A stretch of 64,000 nucleotides of DNA from Brevibacillus sp. SYP-B805 (GCF_011059135.1 NZ_JAALGD010000016.1:1-64000), one strand, 5' to 3'. Positions 44,366 to 53,470 are shown, counted from the first letter of the stretch. The notes: generated by a model from the letters alone, not told the origin. A program made the numbers and translations.

Positions 44366-44896
44366 TCACGCTCCGGTTGTATGCTTCCCGCATGGTTCCT
44401 TCTCTTCTTCGGCCTGCCGCGCCCGATGGGCCAGCCGGCTGGAAGCGGCGGCCGCGATTGCGCCCACCAGATCGTCCAGGAACGTGTGGACGCCGTTGCG
44501 CTTGTCGTTGAGCCAGGCCAGAATGCCGTGCTTCAGCTTGTCGACGTAGCCGTAATTGGTAAAGCCGATGCTTCCGTACAGATTGACGATCGCCAGGGAG
44601 AGGACCTCGTCGATGCCGTACAAAGACTCATCCGAAGCGATCAACTCCTGCAGCGGGGCGATCAGCCGTCCTTCCTCCGCCAGCATATCCAGCTGTATCC
44701 CGGTCAGGAGGGCGTTCTGCACCTCCCGCTTGCACAGGACGGCATGCACGCTTTCCAGGCAGGCCTCCAGGGTTAAGGCGGGAATATAATCCTGCTGCAA
44801 AAACATCACGATGCGGGCGATCTCCTCTACAGGCACGCCGCGTTTTTCCAGCAGGCGGATGACGGTTTGATGCATCTCTTGCGAACGTGGCTGCAT
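44366..44896 (-). CDS. yutG: YutG / PgpA-family protein
   Basis: 176 residues, similar to phosphatidylglycerophosphatase A-like YutG proteins (IVMFLQQDYIP, LTGIQLDMLAEEG, YGIDEVLSLAIVNLYGSIGFTNYGYVDKLKHG, FLDDLVGAIAAAASSRLAHR). The role is likely in phosphatidylglycerol synthesis or metal-dependent phosphate hydrolysis; function in Bacilli is not certain. ATG 44896 follows GGGAGGAAG. Converges with yutF. Confidence 0.82.
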   Translation of the reverse strand: MQPRSQEMHQTVIRLLEKRGVPVEEIARIVMFLQQDYIPALTLEACLESVHAVLCKREVQNALLTGIQLDMLAEEGRLIAPLQELIASDESLYGIDEVLSLAIVNLYGSIGFTNYGYVDKLKHGILAWLNDKRNGVHTFLDDLVGAIAAAASSRLAHRARQAEEEKEPCGKHTTGA

Positions 44897-45059
44897 ACTC
44901 TTCCTCCCAGCGCGCGTTTCCCCTGCATGCGGACCCGCCCGACCCGAAAGCTTGCCGCCGTCGGGCGGGATTTTTGTAGTATGTGCCGCGCCCTAGGCAC
45001 CTATCCCGCCCACCTTACATAAAATAACGCAGGGAGATGTATGGGAGGAGGCATGAAGC

Positions 45060-46148
45060 GTGGAAGAGATCAGGAAGCTGATCGGGGACCATTACGGCTT
45101 GACGGTGCTCGGCGTCCGGGAAGCGGGAAGCCGCACGGAAGTGTTTACCGATCGGGGGCTTTATTACTTGTATAGCTGCCCGGCCGTCTATCGGTTCAAG
45201 CGAAAATTCGTGGAGATGGTGCAGCGACACCTGCTGAAGCATGGCGACTGCGGCGTGCTGCCGCTGGTGAAAACCGTAAAGGGACAGTCGTATGTCACCC
45301 AGGAGAATGAGCTTTATTTTCTGCAGGAGGGCGTGCGGGAAGCATCGCTTCCGGAACCTGCCTTTGCGCTGGGCGAGGCGTTGGCCAGGTTTCATCGGTC
45401 GACCGGCTCGTTTACGGGGGAGAAGCTCTTTCTGCCGTACCGCTCCCTCGCCGGATGGCCGGGTATGTGGTTGAAAAAGCTGCGCCAGTATGCTGCCTAC
45501 CGGGATGAACTGGAGCAGGAGAGAGGGATTATTACCCCCTTCGACGAATATTTGCTTACCACGTATACGTACATCCACCATATCGGGGACACCGCCGTGC
45601 AGTATCTGAAGGATGCGGGATACAGCAAGGTGATCAAGGAGACGGCCGGCCTGGGGAAAGTGGCCTATCAAAATTTTGACGACGGCTATCTGCTGGTCGC
45701 CGATGATGGCAGCCGGTATCTGGCCGGGGAATGGAGCTGGGTGATTGACATGCGCGCCCGTGACATCGGCCAGTGGATCAAGGCGGAGATCCGGCGGGAT
45801 GGCTGGAACCGGGACCGGGTGGAGCGGTTTCTGGACGGCTACAACAGCATCTCCCCGCTCCTGAAGGAAGAATACGCCTGCATTTACGCGCTGCTGCTGT
45901 ATCCGGGGCGTTTTCTGAAAATGGTGGAAGGGTATCGCAATGTTCCGGCGGAAGAACTGGAAGGGGTGGATTTTGCGGATTGGCGCGACATGCTTGACGG
46001 CGAGCTGCAGGAGATGGAGCGGGCGCTCCGCGACTATCCCCGATTGATAGCAACCAGATACGGCGTACACATTCCCGAAATCCATTGGTTGTGGAGGTCT
46101 TTCGATGACAAAACCGTTCGTGTACATGACGAGGCAAGTAGCGGTTGA
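45060..46148 (+). CDS. yutH: YutH, CotS-family spore coat kinase-like protein
   Basis: 362 residues of the CotS/YutH kinase-like fold (aminoglycoside phosphotransferase superfamily): REAGSRTEVFTDRGLYYLY, LGEALARFHRST, VAYQNFDDGYLLVADDG, YLAGEWSWVIDMRARDIGQWIK. The catalytic HxD-type motif is not obvious, in line with structural coat roles. GTG 45060 with AGGAGG 8 bases upstream. Its 3' end overlaps the next gene by 44 bases. Confidence 0.88.
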   Translation: MEEIRKLIGDHYGLTVLGVREAGSRTEVFTDRGLYYLYSCPAVYRFKRKFVEMVQRHLLKHGDCGVLPLVKTVKGQSYVTQENELYFLQEGVREASLPEPAFALGEALARFHRSTGSFTGEKLFLPYRSLAGWPGMWLKKLRQYAAYRDELEQERGIITPFDEYLLTTYTYIHHIGDTAVQYLKDAGYSKVIKETAGLGKVAYQNFDDGYLLVADDGSRYLAGEWSWVIDMRARDIGQWIKAEIRRDGWNRDRVERFLDGYNSISPLLKEEYACIYALLLYPGRFLKMVEGYRNVPAEELEGVDFADWRDMLDGELQEMERALRDYPRLIATRYGVHIPEIHWLWRSFDDKTVRVHDEASSG

Positions 46149-47064
46149 GATTGTAGCCGCCCTGGAAGAGGTGGCGGAGGTGGAGGTATGGCCGGAGGAT
46201 CGGCCGGTACCCCGGGAGGTGCTGCTGCAAAAAGCGGAGCAGGCGGACGGCCTCTTCGTCCTGCTGACCGATACCATCGACGAGGAATTGCTGAACCGGG
46301 CGAAGCGGCTGCGCATCGTGGCCAATATGGCGGTCGGCTATGACAATATCGATGTGCGGGCGGCGAAGCAGAAGGGCGTCATCGTCACCAATACGCCGGA
46401 CGTGCTGACGGAGGCGACGGCCGATCTGGCGTTTGCCCTGCTGATGGCAACCGGCCGCCGTCTGATCGAAGCCAACCGCTTTCTGCACAGCGGCGGCTGG
46501 CAGACATGGAGTCCCTATCTGATGGCCGGCCAGAGCGTCTACGGGGCCACGCTCGGCATCATCGGCATGGGACGCATCGGGGAGGCGGTTGCCAGGCGGG
46601 CAAAAGGCTTTGACATGAACGTGCTGTATCACAACCGGCGTCCCCGCCCCATCGCGGAGCAGACGCTGGGTGTACGTTTCTGCGAGTTGGACGAGTTGTT
46701 GCGGACATCCGATTATGTCCTGCTGCTGACGCCCTTAACCCCCGAGACCCGCGGATTGATCGGGGAGCGGGAACTCTCCCTGATGAAGCCAACCGCGGTG
46801 TTCCTCAACGTGTCCCGCGGCGGCACCGTTGATGAAGAGGCGCTGTATCGGGCGCTGAAGGAGAAGCGGATCTGGGCGGCGGGACTGGACGTGTTTGCGC
46901 AGGAGCCCGTTCCCGTCGATCATCCGCTGCTGTCGCTTCCCAACGTGGTGGCCCTCCCGCATATCGGCAGCGCCACGTATGAGACCCGGGACCGGATGGC
47001 GCGGCTCGCGGCGGAGAATCTCATCGCCGTCCTGTCCGGAAAGGAGCCGATTACACCGGTATGA
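46105..47064 (+). CDS. D-isomer 2-hydroxyacid dehydrogenase (glyoxylate/hydroxypyruvate reductase-like)
   Basis: 319 residues with substrate-domain Gly-Tyr motif MAVGYDNIDV, NAD motif LGIIGMGRIGEAVARRAKGF, VFLNVSRGGTVDEEAL (catalytic Arg region), and LPHIGSAT (catalytic His). Reduces 2-oxo acids with NAD(P)H. Overlaps the 3' end of yutH and the 5' end of the hydrolase, so the three form an operon. ATG 46105 follows GGAGG. Confidence 0.9.
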   Translation: MTKPFVYMTRQVAVEIVAALEEVAEVEVWPEDRPVPREVLLQKAEQADGLFVLLTDTIDEELLNRAKRLRIVANMAVGYDNIDVRAAKQKGVIVTNTPDVLTEATADLAFALLMATGRRLIEANRFLHSGGWQTWSPYLMAGQSVYGATLGIIGMGRIGEAVARRAKGFDMNVLYHNRRPRPIAEQTLGVRFCELDELLRTSDYVLLLTPLTPETRGLIGERELSLMKPTAVFLNVSRGGTVDEEALYRALKEKRIWAAGLDVFAQEPVPVDHPLLSLPNVVALPHIGSATYETRDRMARLAAENLIAVLSGKEPITPV

Positions 47065-47999
47065 ACGGGTGGTGGAGTGCCCTTGCCGTCATCGTCGCCA
47101 TCGTCATCGTCGGATTCCTTGGCGTATGCGGGTTCTCCCTTTATGTGGGCTGGAAACTGCTTCATCCGCCGCGCAAGAAAGTGGGCATGAAGCCGGAGGA
47201 ATTCGGCATCGCCCGGTATGAAGAGGTCACCTTTCCCAGCAGGGAGACGAGGGTCACGCTGAGCGGGTGGTATCTGTCAGCTGCCGCCAATGGCTGCCGG
47301 GAGAACGGCATGACCCTGATCTTTGCCCACGGCTACGGCCAGAACCGTCTCGAACCGCATCTGCCGGCACTCTCCCTGGCCGCCCGCCTGCTGCGGGAAG
47401 GCTACGATGTGCTGATGTTTGATTTCCGCAATGCGGGCATGTCCGGAGGAAGGTTCACCACGGTCGGGTATCTGGAACAGCGGGACCTGCTGGGAGCCAT
47501 CGATTATGCCGCCAGCCGCCGCCCGGGGCAGAGAATCGGCCTGATCGGCTTCTCGATGGGGGCAGTCACCTCCCTGCTCGCGGCTGCCCAGGATGAACGC
47601 GTGCAGGCCGTGGTGGCCGATTCGCCGTTTTATTCCCTGGACGAATATTTGCAGGAAAATTTGCCCGTCTGGACCGGCCTGCCCCGTTTTCCGTTCAATG
47701 CCCTGATCATGACGCTCGTTCCGCTGGTGCTGCGGGCCGATCCGCGGGAAGTCTCCCCCTGCCGGGCCGTGGAGCAGATCGGGCAGCGTCCGATTCTGCT
47801 GATCCACGGGACGGGGGATCAGACCGTTCCCTGCGAGAACAGCCAGCGCCTGGTACAGCACGCCCTTCATCCCGATACCGCGCTGTGGCTGGTGCCCGGG
47901 GCCGGGCATGTCCGCAGCTATGCACAGCGGCCGGAAGAGTATGCGGAAAGGGTGCTCGCCTTTTTGCGGCAGACGGCAAAAAACCCCCTACCGCTGTAG
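47061..47999 (+). CDS. membrane-anchored alpha/beta hydrolase
   Basis: 312 residues with an N-terminal membrane helix (about 5-30). The catalytic domain has the oxyanion-hole HGYGQNR, nucleophile motif GFSMG, and probable acid and base in HGTGDQTVP and GAGHVRSY. Family members are esterases/peptidases of unknown substrate. ATG overlaps the preceding stop. The last codons are inside the minus-strand terminator of yutI. Confidence 0.88.
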   Translation: MNGWWSALAVIVAIVIVGFLGVCGFSLYVGWKLLHPPRKKVGMKPEEFGIARYEEVTFPSRETRVTLSGWYLSAAANGCRENGMTLIFAHGYGQNRLEPHLPALSLAARLLREGYDVLMFDFRNAGMSGGRFTTVGYLEQRDLLGAIDYAASRRPGQRIGLIGFSMGAVTSLLAAAQDERVQAVVADSPFYSLDEYLQENLPVWTGLPRFPFNALIMTLVPLVLRADPREVSPCRAVEQIGQRPILLIHGTGDQTVPCENSQRLVQHALHPDTALWLVPGAGHVRSYAQRPEEYAERVLAFLRQTAKNPLPL

Positions 48000-48003
48000 G
48001 GGG
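47978..48003 (-). terminator. terminator of yutI, overlapping the hydrolase 3' end
   Basis: CCCCCTAC (47984-47991) and GTAGGGGG (47996-48003) with loop CGCT; on the minus strand it is followed by TTTTTTGCC. The hydrolase stop codon lies inside the hairpin. Confidence 0.85.
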
Positions 48004-48020
48004 CTTGCTGTCTGTGAGGC

Positions 48021-48248
48021 TTAGAATACCTGCTGAACTTCTTTGATGCCCGGAACTTCTTCAAACAGGGCGCGCTCAATCCCTGCCTTCAGGGTGATCG
48101 TCGAGGACGGGCAGCTGCCGCATGCTCCCATCAGGCGCAGTTTGACAATGCCATCCTCCACGTCGACCAGCTGCACGTCGCCGCCGTCGCGCTGCAGATA
48201 TGGACGAAGTTTATCTAAAACTTCCTGTACTTGATCAAACAATTCCAT
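48021..48248 (-). CDS. yutI: NifU C-terminal-domain Fe-S scaffold (YutI)
   Basis: 75 residues, single NifU-like domain with the cluster-binding CxxC in GACGSCPSS. It acts as an Fe-S scaffold or carrier. ATG 48248 follows AGGAGTG. Conserved Bacilli location near yuzD. Confidence 0.92.
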   Translation of the reverse strand: MELFDQVQEVLDKLRPYLQRDGGDVQLVDVEDGIVKLRLMGACGSCPSSTITLKAGIERALFEEVPGIKEVQQVF

Positions 48249-48384
48249 GGCTTGTTCACTCCTTTCCATCCTCCCCTTTATTATAATCCTCCGGCCGAGA
48301 GAAATCCATGACCATCATGCTGGAAAGGTGCACGCTGCCAGAACATTCGAAGTTCTCCCTCTTCGCGTTTCGACACTTCGGGTC

Positions 48385-48413
48385 ATGACCCTTCTCCCTG
48401 GTCATGCTATAAT
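48385..48413 (+). promoter_or_regulatory. probable promoter of mccAB
   Basis: TATAAT at 48408-48413 with a weak -35 (ATGACC at 48385-48390, spacer 17) about 36 bases upstream of the mccA start. The region upstream contains palindromic GGGTCATGACCC (48380-48391), a possible operator. Confidence 0.5.
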
Positions 48414-48448
48414 GGAGCAGGTAGAAAAACGAAATGAGGGATACTTGC

Positions 48449-49372
48449 GTGAAGGTATACCACAACGTCAAGGAATTGATCGGCAACACGCCGATTGTCG
48501 AAATTACGCAATTTGCCCTGCCTGAAGGGGTGCGTCTTTTTGCCAAGCTGGAATTCTACAATCCGGGAGGAAGCGTGAAGGACCGCCTCGGCGTGGAACT
48601 GATCCGCGCAGCGGAAGCCAGCGGCCAGCTGAAGCCGGGCGGCACCATCATCGAGCCGACTGCCGGCAATACCGGCATCGGAATCGCACTGGCAGCGGTA
48701 GGAAGCGGTTACAGGGTGATCTTCTGCGTACCGGCCAAGTTTTCCGAGGAAAAGCAGGAGCTGATGCGGGCGCTGGGGGCGGAGGTGGTCAACACCCCGA
48801 CCGAAGAAGGGATCCGGGGAGCCATCGCCAAGGCGCAGGAGCTGGCCGCATCCATTCCGGGTTCATTCGTGCCGCAGCAGTTCGCCAATCCGGCCAATCC
48901 GGAAGCCCATTACAAAACCACCGGACCGGAAATCTGGGAACAGATGGACGGCCGGGTGGATGTGTTCGTGGCGGGAGCCGGTTCCGGCGGGACATTTATG
49001 GGCGTTGCCCGTTACCTGAAGGAGAAGAATCCCGCTGTCAAGACCGTCATTGTGGAACCCGAGGGCTCCATCCTGAACGGCGGCCAGCCGGGGCCGCACA
49101 AGACGGAAGGGATCGGCATGGAATTTCTTCCCCCGTTTATGGACACCAGCTACTTTGATGCCATTCACACGATTGAGGATGTAGAGGCTTTTGAGCTGGT
49201 CAAACAGCTGGCGGCCAAGGAAGGCCTGCTGGTGGGCAGTTCGTCCGGGGCGGCGATGGCGGCATCGCTTCGGGAAGCCAAGGAGGCGAAGCCCGGAACC
49301 CATATCGTCACGATTTTCCCGGATGGCAGCGAACGCTATTTGAGCAAGAAAATCTACCAAGGGGGAATTTGA
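48449..49372 (+). CDS. mccA: O-acetylserine-dependent cystathionine beta-synthase (MccA) / cysteine synthase-like
   Basis: A 307-residue PLP enzyme of fold type II. The PLP lysine is in GGSVKDRLG, the phosphate loop is AGSGGTF, and the substrate loop EPTAGNTGIG matches MccA (YrhA) rather than classic CysK. Together with MccB it forms reverse transsulfuration from methionine-derived homocysteine to cysteine. GTG 48449 follows GAGGGAT. mccB begins 3 bases after the stop. Confidence 0.88.
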   Translation: MKVYHNVKELIGNTPIVEITQFALPEGVRLFAKLEFYNPGGSVKDRLGVELIRAAEASGQLKPGGTIIEPTAGNTGIGIALAAVGSGYRVIFCVPAKFSEEKQELMRALGAEVVNTPTEEGIRGAIAKAQELAASIPGSFVPQQFANPANPEAHYKTTGPEIWEQMDGRVDVFVAGAGSGGTFMGVARYLKEKNPAVKTVIVEPEGSILNGGQPGPHKTEGIGMEFLPPFMDTSYFDAIHTIEDVEAFELVKQLAAKEGLLVGSSSGAAMAASLREAKEAKPGTHIVTIFPDGSERYLSKKIYQGGI

Positions 49373-49375
49373 CCC

Positions 49376-50509
49376 ATGCGGTTGAAAACACGATTGATTC
49401 ACGGCGGCATCGACGGCGACCCGCATACCGGCGCCGTTTCGGTGCCGATTTATCAGGTGAGCACCTACAAGCAGGAAGCCATCGGCAAGCACAAAGGCTT
49501 TGAATACTCACGAACCGGCAATCCGACCCGCCATGCGCTGGAGACATACATCGCCGAGCTGGAGGGAGGAGCGCGCGGCCTTGCATTCGGTTCGGGGATG
49601 GCCGCCCTCTCCACCATCCTGTCGCTGTTTAACAAGGGAGACCACCTCGTTGTCGGGGACGATGTATACGGCGGTACCTATCGGGTCGTGACGCGCGTCT
49701 TCACCCGTCTTGGCCTGGAGGCGACGTATGTCGACACCAGCAATCTGGCTGCCGTTGAAGCGGCGATCCGGCCCGAGACGAAGGCGATCCTGATGGAAAC
49801 GCCTACCAATCCGCTGCTGAAGGTAAGCGATATTGCGTCACTGGCAGGAATTGCCAAATCGAAAGGCATTCTGCTGATTGTCGACAATACCTTTATGACG
49901 CCATACTGGCAGAATCCGCTGGACCTGGGGGCCGACATCGTCTTCCACAGCGCCACCAAGTATCTCGGCGGCCACAGCGACGTGGTGGCCGGTCTGGCGG
50001 TAACGAAGGATGCGATGCTGGGAGAAGAGCTTCACTTCCTGCAAAATGCGATCGGCGGCGTTCTCGGGCCGCAGGATTCGTGGCTGCTGCTGCGCGGGAT
50101 GAAAACATTGGGCGTCCGGATGGAAGAGCATGAGGCCAATGCACGCGCGCTAGCCAAGTGGCTTGCCGAGCGCGGCGACATCCAGCGCGTCATTTATCCG
50201 GGGCTGGAGAGCCACCCGGGCCACACCCTGATCCAAAAACAGGCGCGCGGCTTCGGCGGCATGATCTCCTTCGATGTGGGCAGCGCCAGCCGTGCGGAAG
50301 AAGTGCTGTCCAAGGTGAAATGGTTCACGCTGGCGGAATCGCTGGGAGCGGTGGAAAGCCTGATCAGCGTGCCGGCACGGATGACACATGCTTCGATCCC
50401 GCCGGAACGGCGCGCGGAGCTTGGCATCACCGACGGGCTGATTCGCATCTCCGTAGGGATTGAGGATGTAGAGGATCTGATCGAGGATTTGGAACAAGCC
50501 TTGTCGTAA
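49376..50509 (+). CDS. mccB: cystathionine gamma-lyase (MccB)
   Basis: 377-residue PLP enzyme of the Cys/Met metabolism family. Motifs include YSRTGNPTRHALE, FGSGMAALSTI, TPTNPLLKVSDI, and the PLP lysine in SATKYLGGHSDVVAG. Splits cystathionine to cysteine, 2-oxobutyrate and ammonia. Tightly coupled to mccA. Confidence 0.92.
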   Translation: MRLKTRLIHGGIDGDPHTGAVSVPIYQVSTYKQEAIGKHKGFEYSRTGNPTRHALETYIAELEGGARGLAFGSGMAALSTILSLFNKGDHLVVGDDVYGGTYRVVTRVFTRLGLEATYVDTSNLAAVEAAIRPETKAILMETPTNPLLKVSDIASLAGIAKSKGILLIVDNTFMTPYWQNPLDLGADIVFHSATKYLGGHSDVVAGLAVTKDAMLGEELHFLQNAIGGVLGPQDSWLLLRGMKTLGVRMEEHEANARALAKWLAERGDIQRVIYPGLESHPGHTLIQKQARGFGGMISFDVGSASRAEEVLSKVKWFTLAESLGAVESLISVPARMTHASIPPERRAELGITDGLIRISVGIEDVEDLIEDLEQALS

Positions 50510-50523
50510 GGAGGGGGAGGCCC

Positions 50524-50853
50524 ATGGCTGTCGAGATCAAAGTATACGGCACGGAACAGCTCTGTGCCAGCTGCGTAAACCTTCCCTCTGCCAAAGAGAC
50601 GGCTGAATGGCTGACGGCAGCCGTTTCGCGCAAATACGGAAATGATGCGGTAATTGTCACATACAGCGATTTTCAGCATCCGGAGACAGCAGAAGACAAA
50701 AACTGGGCGGACCGGATCGTCAATGAAGATCTCTGGTATCCGCTTGTCATAATTTCCGGGGAAATTGTCGGTGAAGGTAACCCGAAATTGAAAGATATTT
50801 ACGCCAGGCTGGAAGCGTTGGGGGTAAAGCCGCTGCCAGCGGCGGATGAATAG
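50524..50853 (+). CDS. yuzD: YuzD (DUF1462) protein
   Basis: 109 residues, thioredoxin-like small protein with a CxxC (LCASCVNLPSAKET) and LVIISGEIVGEGNP. Often encoded beside yutI/yutJ/Fe-S genes in Bacilli. ATG 50524 follows AAGGAGGGGGAGG. Its terminator hairpin at 50866 is now split by a repeat element. Confidence 0.85.
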   Translation: MAVEIKVYGTEQLCASCVNLPSAKETAEWLTAAVSRKYGNDAVIVTYSDFQHPETAEDKNWADRIVNEDLWYPLVIISGEIVGEGNPKLKDIYARLEALGVKPLPAADE

Positions 50854-50865
50854 ACGACGCCATCG

Positions 50866-51162
50866 GAAGACGGGAGCAATCCCGTCCTCCAGACTGAAGA
50901 CAAACTACTGTTGGAGGCATGGAGGAATCGGGTCAAGCGAGCTCCTTTGACGACCGACTCAGCGGATAAACAAAGACGCGGGATCCCAGGGGGCGTGAGT
51001 CTCACTTCGCTGAGACGCCCAGATGTTGAGCCCCCTGCCCGCGTCGCGTTTCGGAGCGGACACGGTCCACTTCCTCGCGGGTCGTCAAGAGAGCGAGCAG
51101 GAACCATTCCCCATACAAAAAAGGAATTTGTTTACACACGAGAAGACGGGAGCAATCCCGTC
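50866..51162 (+). repeat. terminator-flanked structured repeat element, copy 1
   Basis: A 255-bp element (50887-51141) is bracketed by exact 21-bp direct repeats (50866-50886 and 51142-51162), each a complete hairpin (GACGGGA..TCCCGTC). Only the right hairpin has a T-run (TTTTTGT). Internal pairing: outer stem GCTCCTTTGACGACC (50941-50955) with 51080-51094, then GACGCGGG/CCCGCGTC (50975-50982, 51038-51045), CAGGGGGC/GCCCCCTG (50987-50994, 51030-51037) and hairpin GTCTCA/TGAGAC. Closely matches the complement of 55176-55425. Orientation places it as a 3' extension of yuzD. Confidence 0.85.
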
Positions 51163-51293
51163 TTTTTGTATTTCGACAATGTACGTCCTGTCATGGGGGA
51201 CCGATTGCTTTCTTGAGAATCAGCATGTGAAGTTGGCCGTGTCCGCTGCGAATAGTAATCCTCCGAAAGAAAAATGTTGCCTCACCGGAAAAA

Positions 51294-51325
51294 ATTTGTA
51301 ACCTTTTGAAGGGGGAATGTTACCA
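51294..51325 (+). promoter_or_regulatory. putative ECF-type promoter of the sigma factor operon
   Basis: ATTTGTAACCTTTTG (51294-51308) is identical to 53471-53485. The TGTAAC resembles the -35 of ECF sigma promoters, with GTTACC 16 bp further on at the -10 position. It lies about 65 bases before the sigma factor start, consistent with autoregulation. Confidence 0.55.
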
Positions 51326-51375
51326 AAGCATAAAAAGATTTCCATTTTCGTTTGGTCTGGCAAGGAGCGATCGAT

Positions 51376-51921
51376 TTGGATCACAATCAAACGACGGAGC
51401 AGAGATTTTCAGCGCTGTACCAACAATATTATCGGGACGTTTATCAGTTTCTCTTTTGTTTTACGGGTCATAAAAGCGATGCGGAGGACTTGACACAGGA
51501 AGTATTCCTGACGGTCGTGAAGGTTCTTGACACCTTTGAAGGGCGCTCCCATTTGAAAACCTGGATTCTGGGCATTGCCAAGAACAAGGCAAGGTACTGG
51601 TACCGCAAAAAACGGCTGACCACCTTTTTTTCAGATACCCTGCTGCAAAGTCTCCGGACGAAGGAAGGGCTGCCGGAAGCGGAATTGGACAGCAAAGAAG
51701 GGGTCCGGGAGCTCATCAGTGCCCTGCAGGGCTTGAAGACACAGTACCGGATGGTATTCATCCTTCGCTGCCTCAAGGAATGCAGTATCAAAGAAACATC
51801 GGAAATCTTGGGGTGTTCGGAAGCAAAGGTAAAGGTGGATTACCATCGCGCTTGCAAGATGCTTCAGGAAAGGTTACACCCGTCAAGAATAGGAGAGTGG
51901 GCAAATGGACTGGCTAAATGA
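51376..51921 (+). CDS. ECF-type RNA polymerase sigma factor
   Basis: 181 residues with region 2 (ALYQQYYRDVYQFLFCFTGHKSDAEDLTQEVFLTV) and region 4 (LKTQYRMVFILRCLKECSIKETSEILGCSEAKVKVDYHRACKML). TTG 51376 is taken as the start because AAGGAG is 9 bases upstream. Its end overlaps the next gene by 17 bases, the normal arrangement for an anti-sigma partner. Specific ECF group not assigned. Confidence 0.9.
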   Translation: MDHNQTTEQRFSALYQQYYRDVYQFLFCFTGHKSDAEDLTQEVFLTVVKVLDTFEGRSHLKTWILGIAKNKARYWYRKKRLTTFFSDTLLQSLRTKEGLPEAELDSKEGVRELISALQGLKTQYRMVFILRCLKECSIKETSEILGCSEAKVKVDYHRACKMLQERLHPSRIGEWANGLAK

Positions 51922-53458
51922 GCAGCAGCTGCGACGAATGATGGAACAGCTTGATGGTTTCGAGCCGGACAAAGCCTTTGTGAAAAAGTTGGAGATGGCA
52001 TGTTTGGAAAAAATAAGGAGCATGCAGCACAAGCGTCAGATGTGGCGAATCGCCAGTCGAAGCACCGCAGCTGCGGTCTGCCTTTTTTTGCTGGTGTGGT
52101 TGTTTTCAGCGTCCGGGCAAAAGGTGATCCAGTCCCCCCTTCACTCCCTGATGCAGCAGCAGGCTGAGCGCTCTTCCACACGCGAATGGTCCCAGGAGCC
52201 AGGCAACGAGCAGCATCCCCCGTCAACGGTGGGACAGCAGGAAGATACCGGCAACCTCCCCCCCTCCCCGACAGCTCAGGCGAATGGCACAAGCACACAG
52301 GGAGAAAGTGTCACTCCGGACGTGAGTCAGGCCATCGGGGATCAGCGGATTGTGACAAGCGCCAGACAGTTCCTTGGCGACCTGGTGGGGGAGAGGAATG
52401 TGGAAGAGTATCGGGCCACGGCGGTTTCCCCCCGGCAGCCTTCCCTGTTTGACGTGAGCTTCAGCCGCTTCGTTAACGGCGTCCCGGTATCTGGCAGCAA
52501 GATGGTGGTCACGGTCGACAGCATGGGAACGGTGAAGCGATTGATCGCGGCCCATCCCATCGATCAGCAGGCGATTGCTCAAGCGCGCAGCCTGATCACG
52601 CATGACCAGCTGACCAACATGGTAGCCAGCCGCCTTCGCTTGTACTACAGCGAAAAATCATCGTCCGTTGTTTACGTGCTGCCAAAGCTGGCCGACCTGG
52701 ATGCGCGATCAGGCCATTTTAACGGGTTGGAAGATCCTACCTCTTCCCGTTATCCGCATCCCTTTCTGCTGAAGGTGGAACCGCAGCAGCAGATGTTTGC
52801 GGCGGCAAATCCGCAAGAGGCAAGCGATCTGCTGCGGACACAGACGGGAATAGATGTAAGCGGCCTGTCGTTCGCGGGGGTGCAGAAGGTGAATGGCGGT
52901 TCCCGGTATGTCTGGAAACAAGGGCAGGCTGCGACCGTGAGCGTTGAAACAGCCGGCGACGGACGGATCACGCATTTTTCCTTCACGGATGCGGCCCAGA
53001 CCCTTACCGGCCGCCGGAAGATGATCAGGATATCCGAGGCAGACGCACGCGATATCGCCGTTCGTTTCCTGGCCCGGCATCTCCCTTTGCCAGTCACTTC
53101 GCTCTATGTAGGGGATGTCAACCGGCGGGCCGAAGATTCCATCCTCGAATTCCGTTTCCACCCCGCCCTTGACAAGATTCCGGTTCTGGAGCACCCGTAC
53201 ATCGTCACAATGGATATGACGGATGGACGGATCATCGGCTTCTCCGGCGATTTTGCCAGCATCCCTCATGGTCGGCCGGAGCAGACCAACATCATGACGG
53301 GAACTGCGGTCATCGGACAATACTTTGCGCAGTCCCCGCCCGCGTTGGTCTGCACACCGGGAAGCACCGCAACGGCAGCGCCCGATTTCATCTATTCGCT
53401 GCCGGACTTATCCCGGGAGCCCGTGGTATTTGACGCCCGAACAGGAAAACGCAATTGA
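51905..53458 (+). CDS. putative anti-sigma factor fused to extracellular PepSY/YcdB-like region
   Basis: Residues 1-50 form a small cytoplasmic domain (FEPDKAFVKKLEMACLEKI), a membrane helix lies at about 55-72, then a long Pro/Gln/Ser-rich linker, and an extracellular part (about 145-500) with YcdB/PepSY-like repeats (SARQFLGDLVGERNVEEYRATAV, FSRFVNGVPVSGSKMVVTVDSMG, FLARHLPLPVTSLYVG, LEFRFHP..YIVTMDMTDGRIIGFS). By overlap with the sigma gene it is the likely membrane anti-sigma. The large extracellular sensor is unusual. ATG 51905 follows AGGAGAG. Confidence 0.75.
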   Translation: MDWLNEQQLRRMMEQLDGFEPDKAFVKKLEMACLEKIRSMQHKRQMWRIASRSTAAAVCLFLLVWLFSASGQKVIQSPLHSLMQQQAERSSTREWSQEPGNEQHPPSTVGQQEDTGNLPPSPTAQANGTSTQGESVTPDVSQAIGDQRIVTSARQFLGDLVGERNVEEYRATAVSPRQPSLFDVSFSRFVNGVPVSGSKMVVTVDSMGTVKRLIAAHPIDQQAIAQARSLITHDQLTNMVASRLRLYYSEKSSSVVYVLPKLADLDARSGHFNGLEDPTSSRYPHPFLLKVEPQQQMFAAANPQEASDLLRTQTGIDVSGLSFAGVQKVNGGSRYVWKQGQAATVSVETAGDGRITHFSFTDAAQTLTGRRKMIRISEADARDIAVRFLARHLPLPVTSLYVGDVNRRAEDSILEFRFHPALDKIPVLEHPYIVTMDMTDGRIIGFSGDFASIPHGRPEQTNIMTGTAVIGQYFAQSPPALVCTPGSTATAAPDFIYSLPDLSREPVVFDARTGKRN

Positions 53459-53470
53459 AAAATTGGGTGG

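Noticed and set aside
50911-51216. Open frame of 101 codons inside repeat copy 1, with a same-frame counterpart at 55175-55369 (complement)
   Set aside because: Similarity of the translated frames follows from nucleotide identity of the repeat; the opposite strand is equally open in both copies, ribosome binding sites are poor, and the sequence is dominated by complementary stems. Treated as a structured element, not a protein gene.
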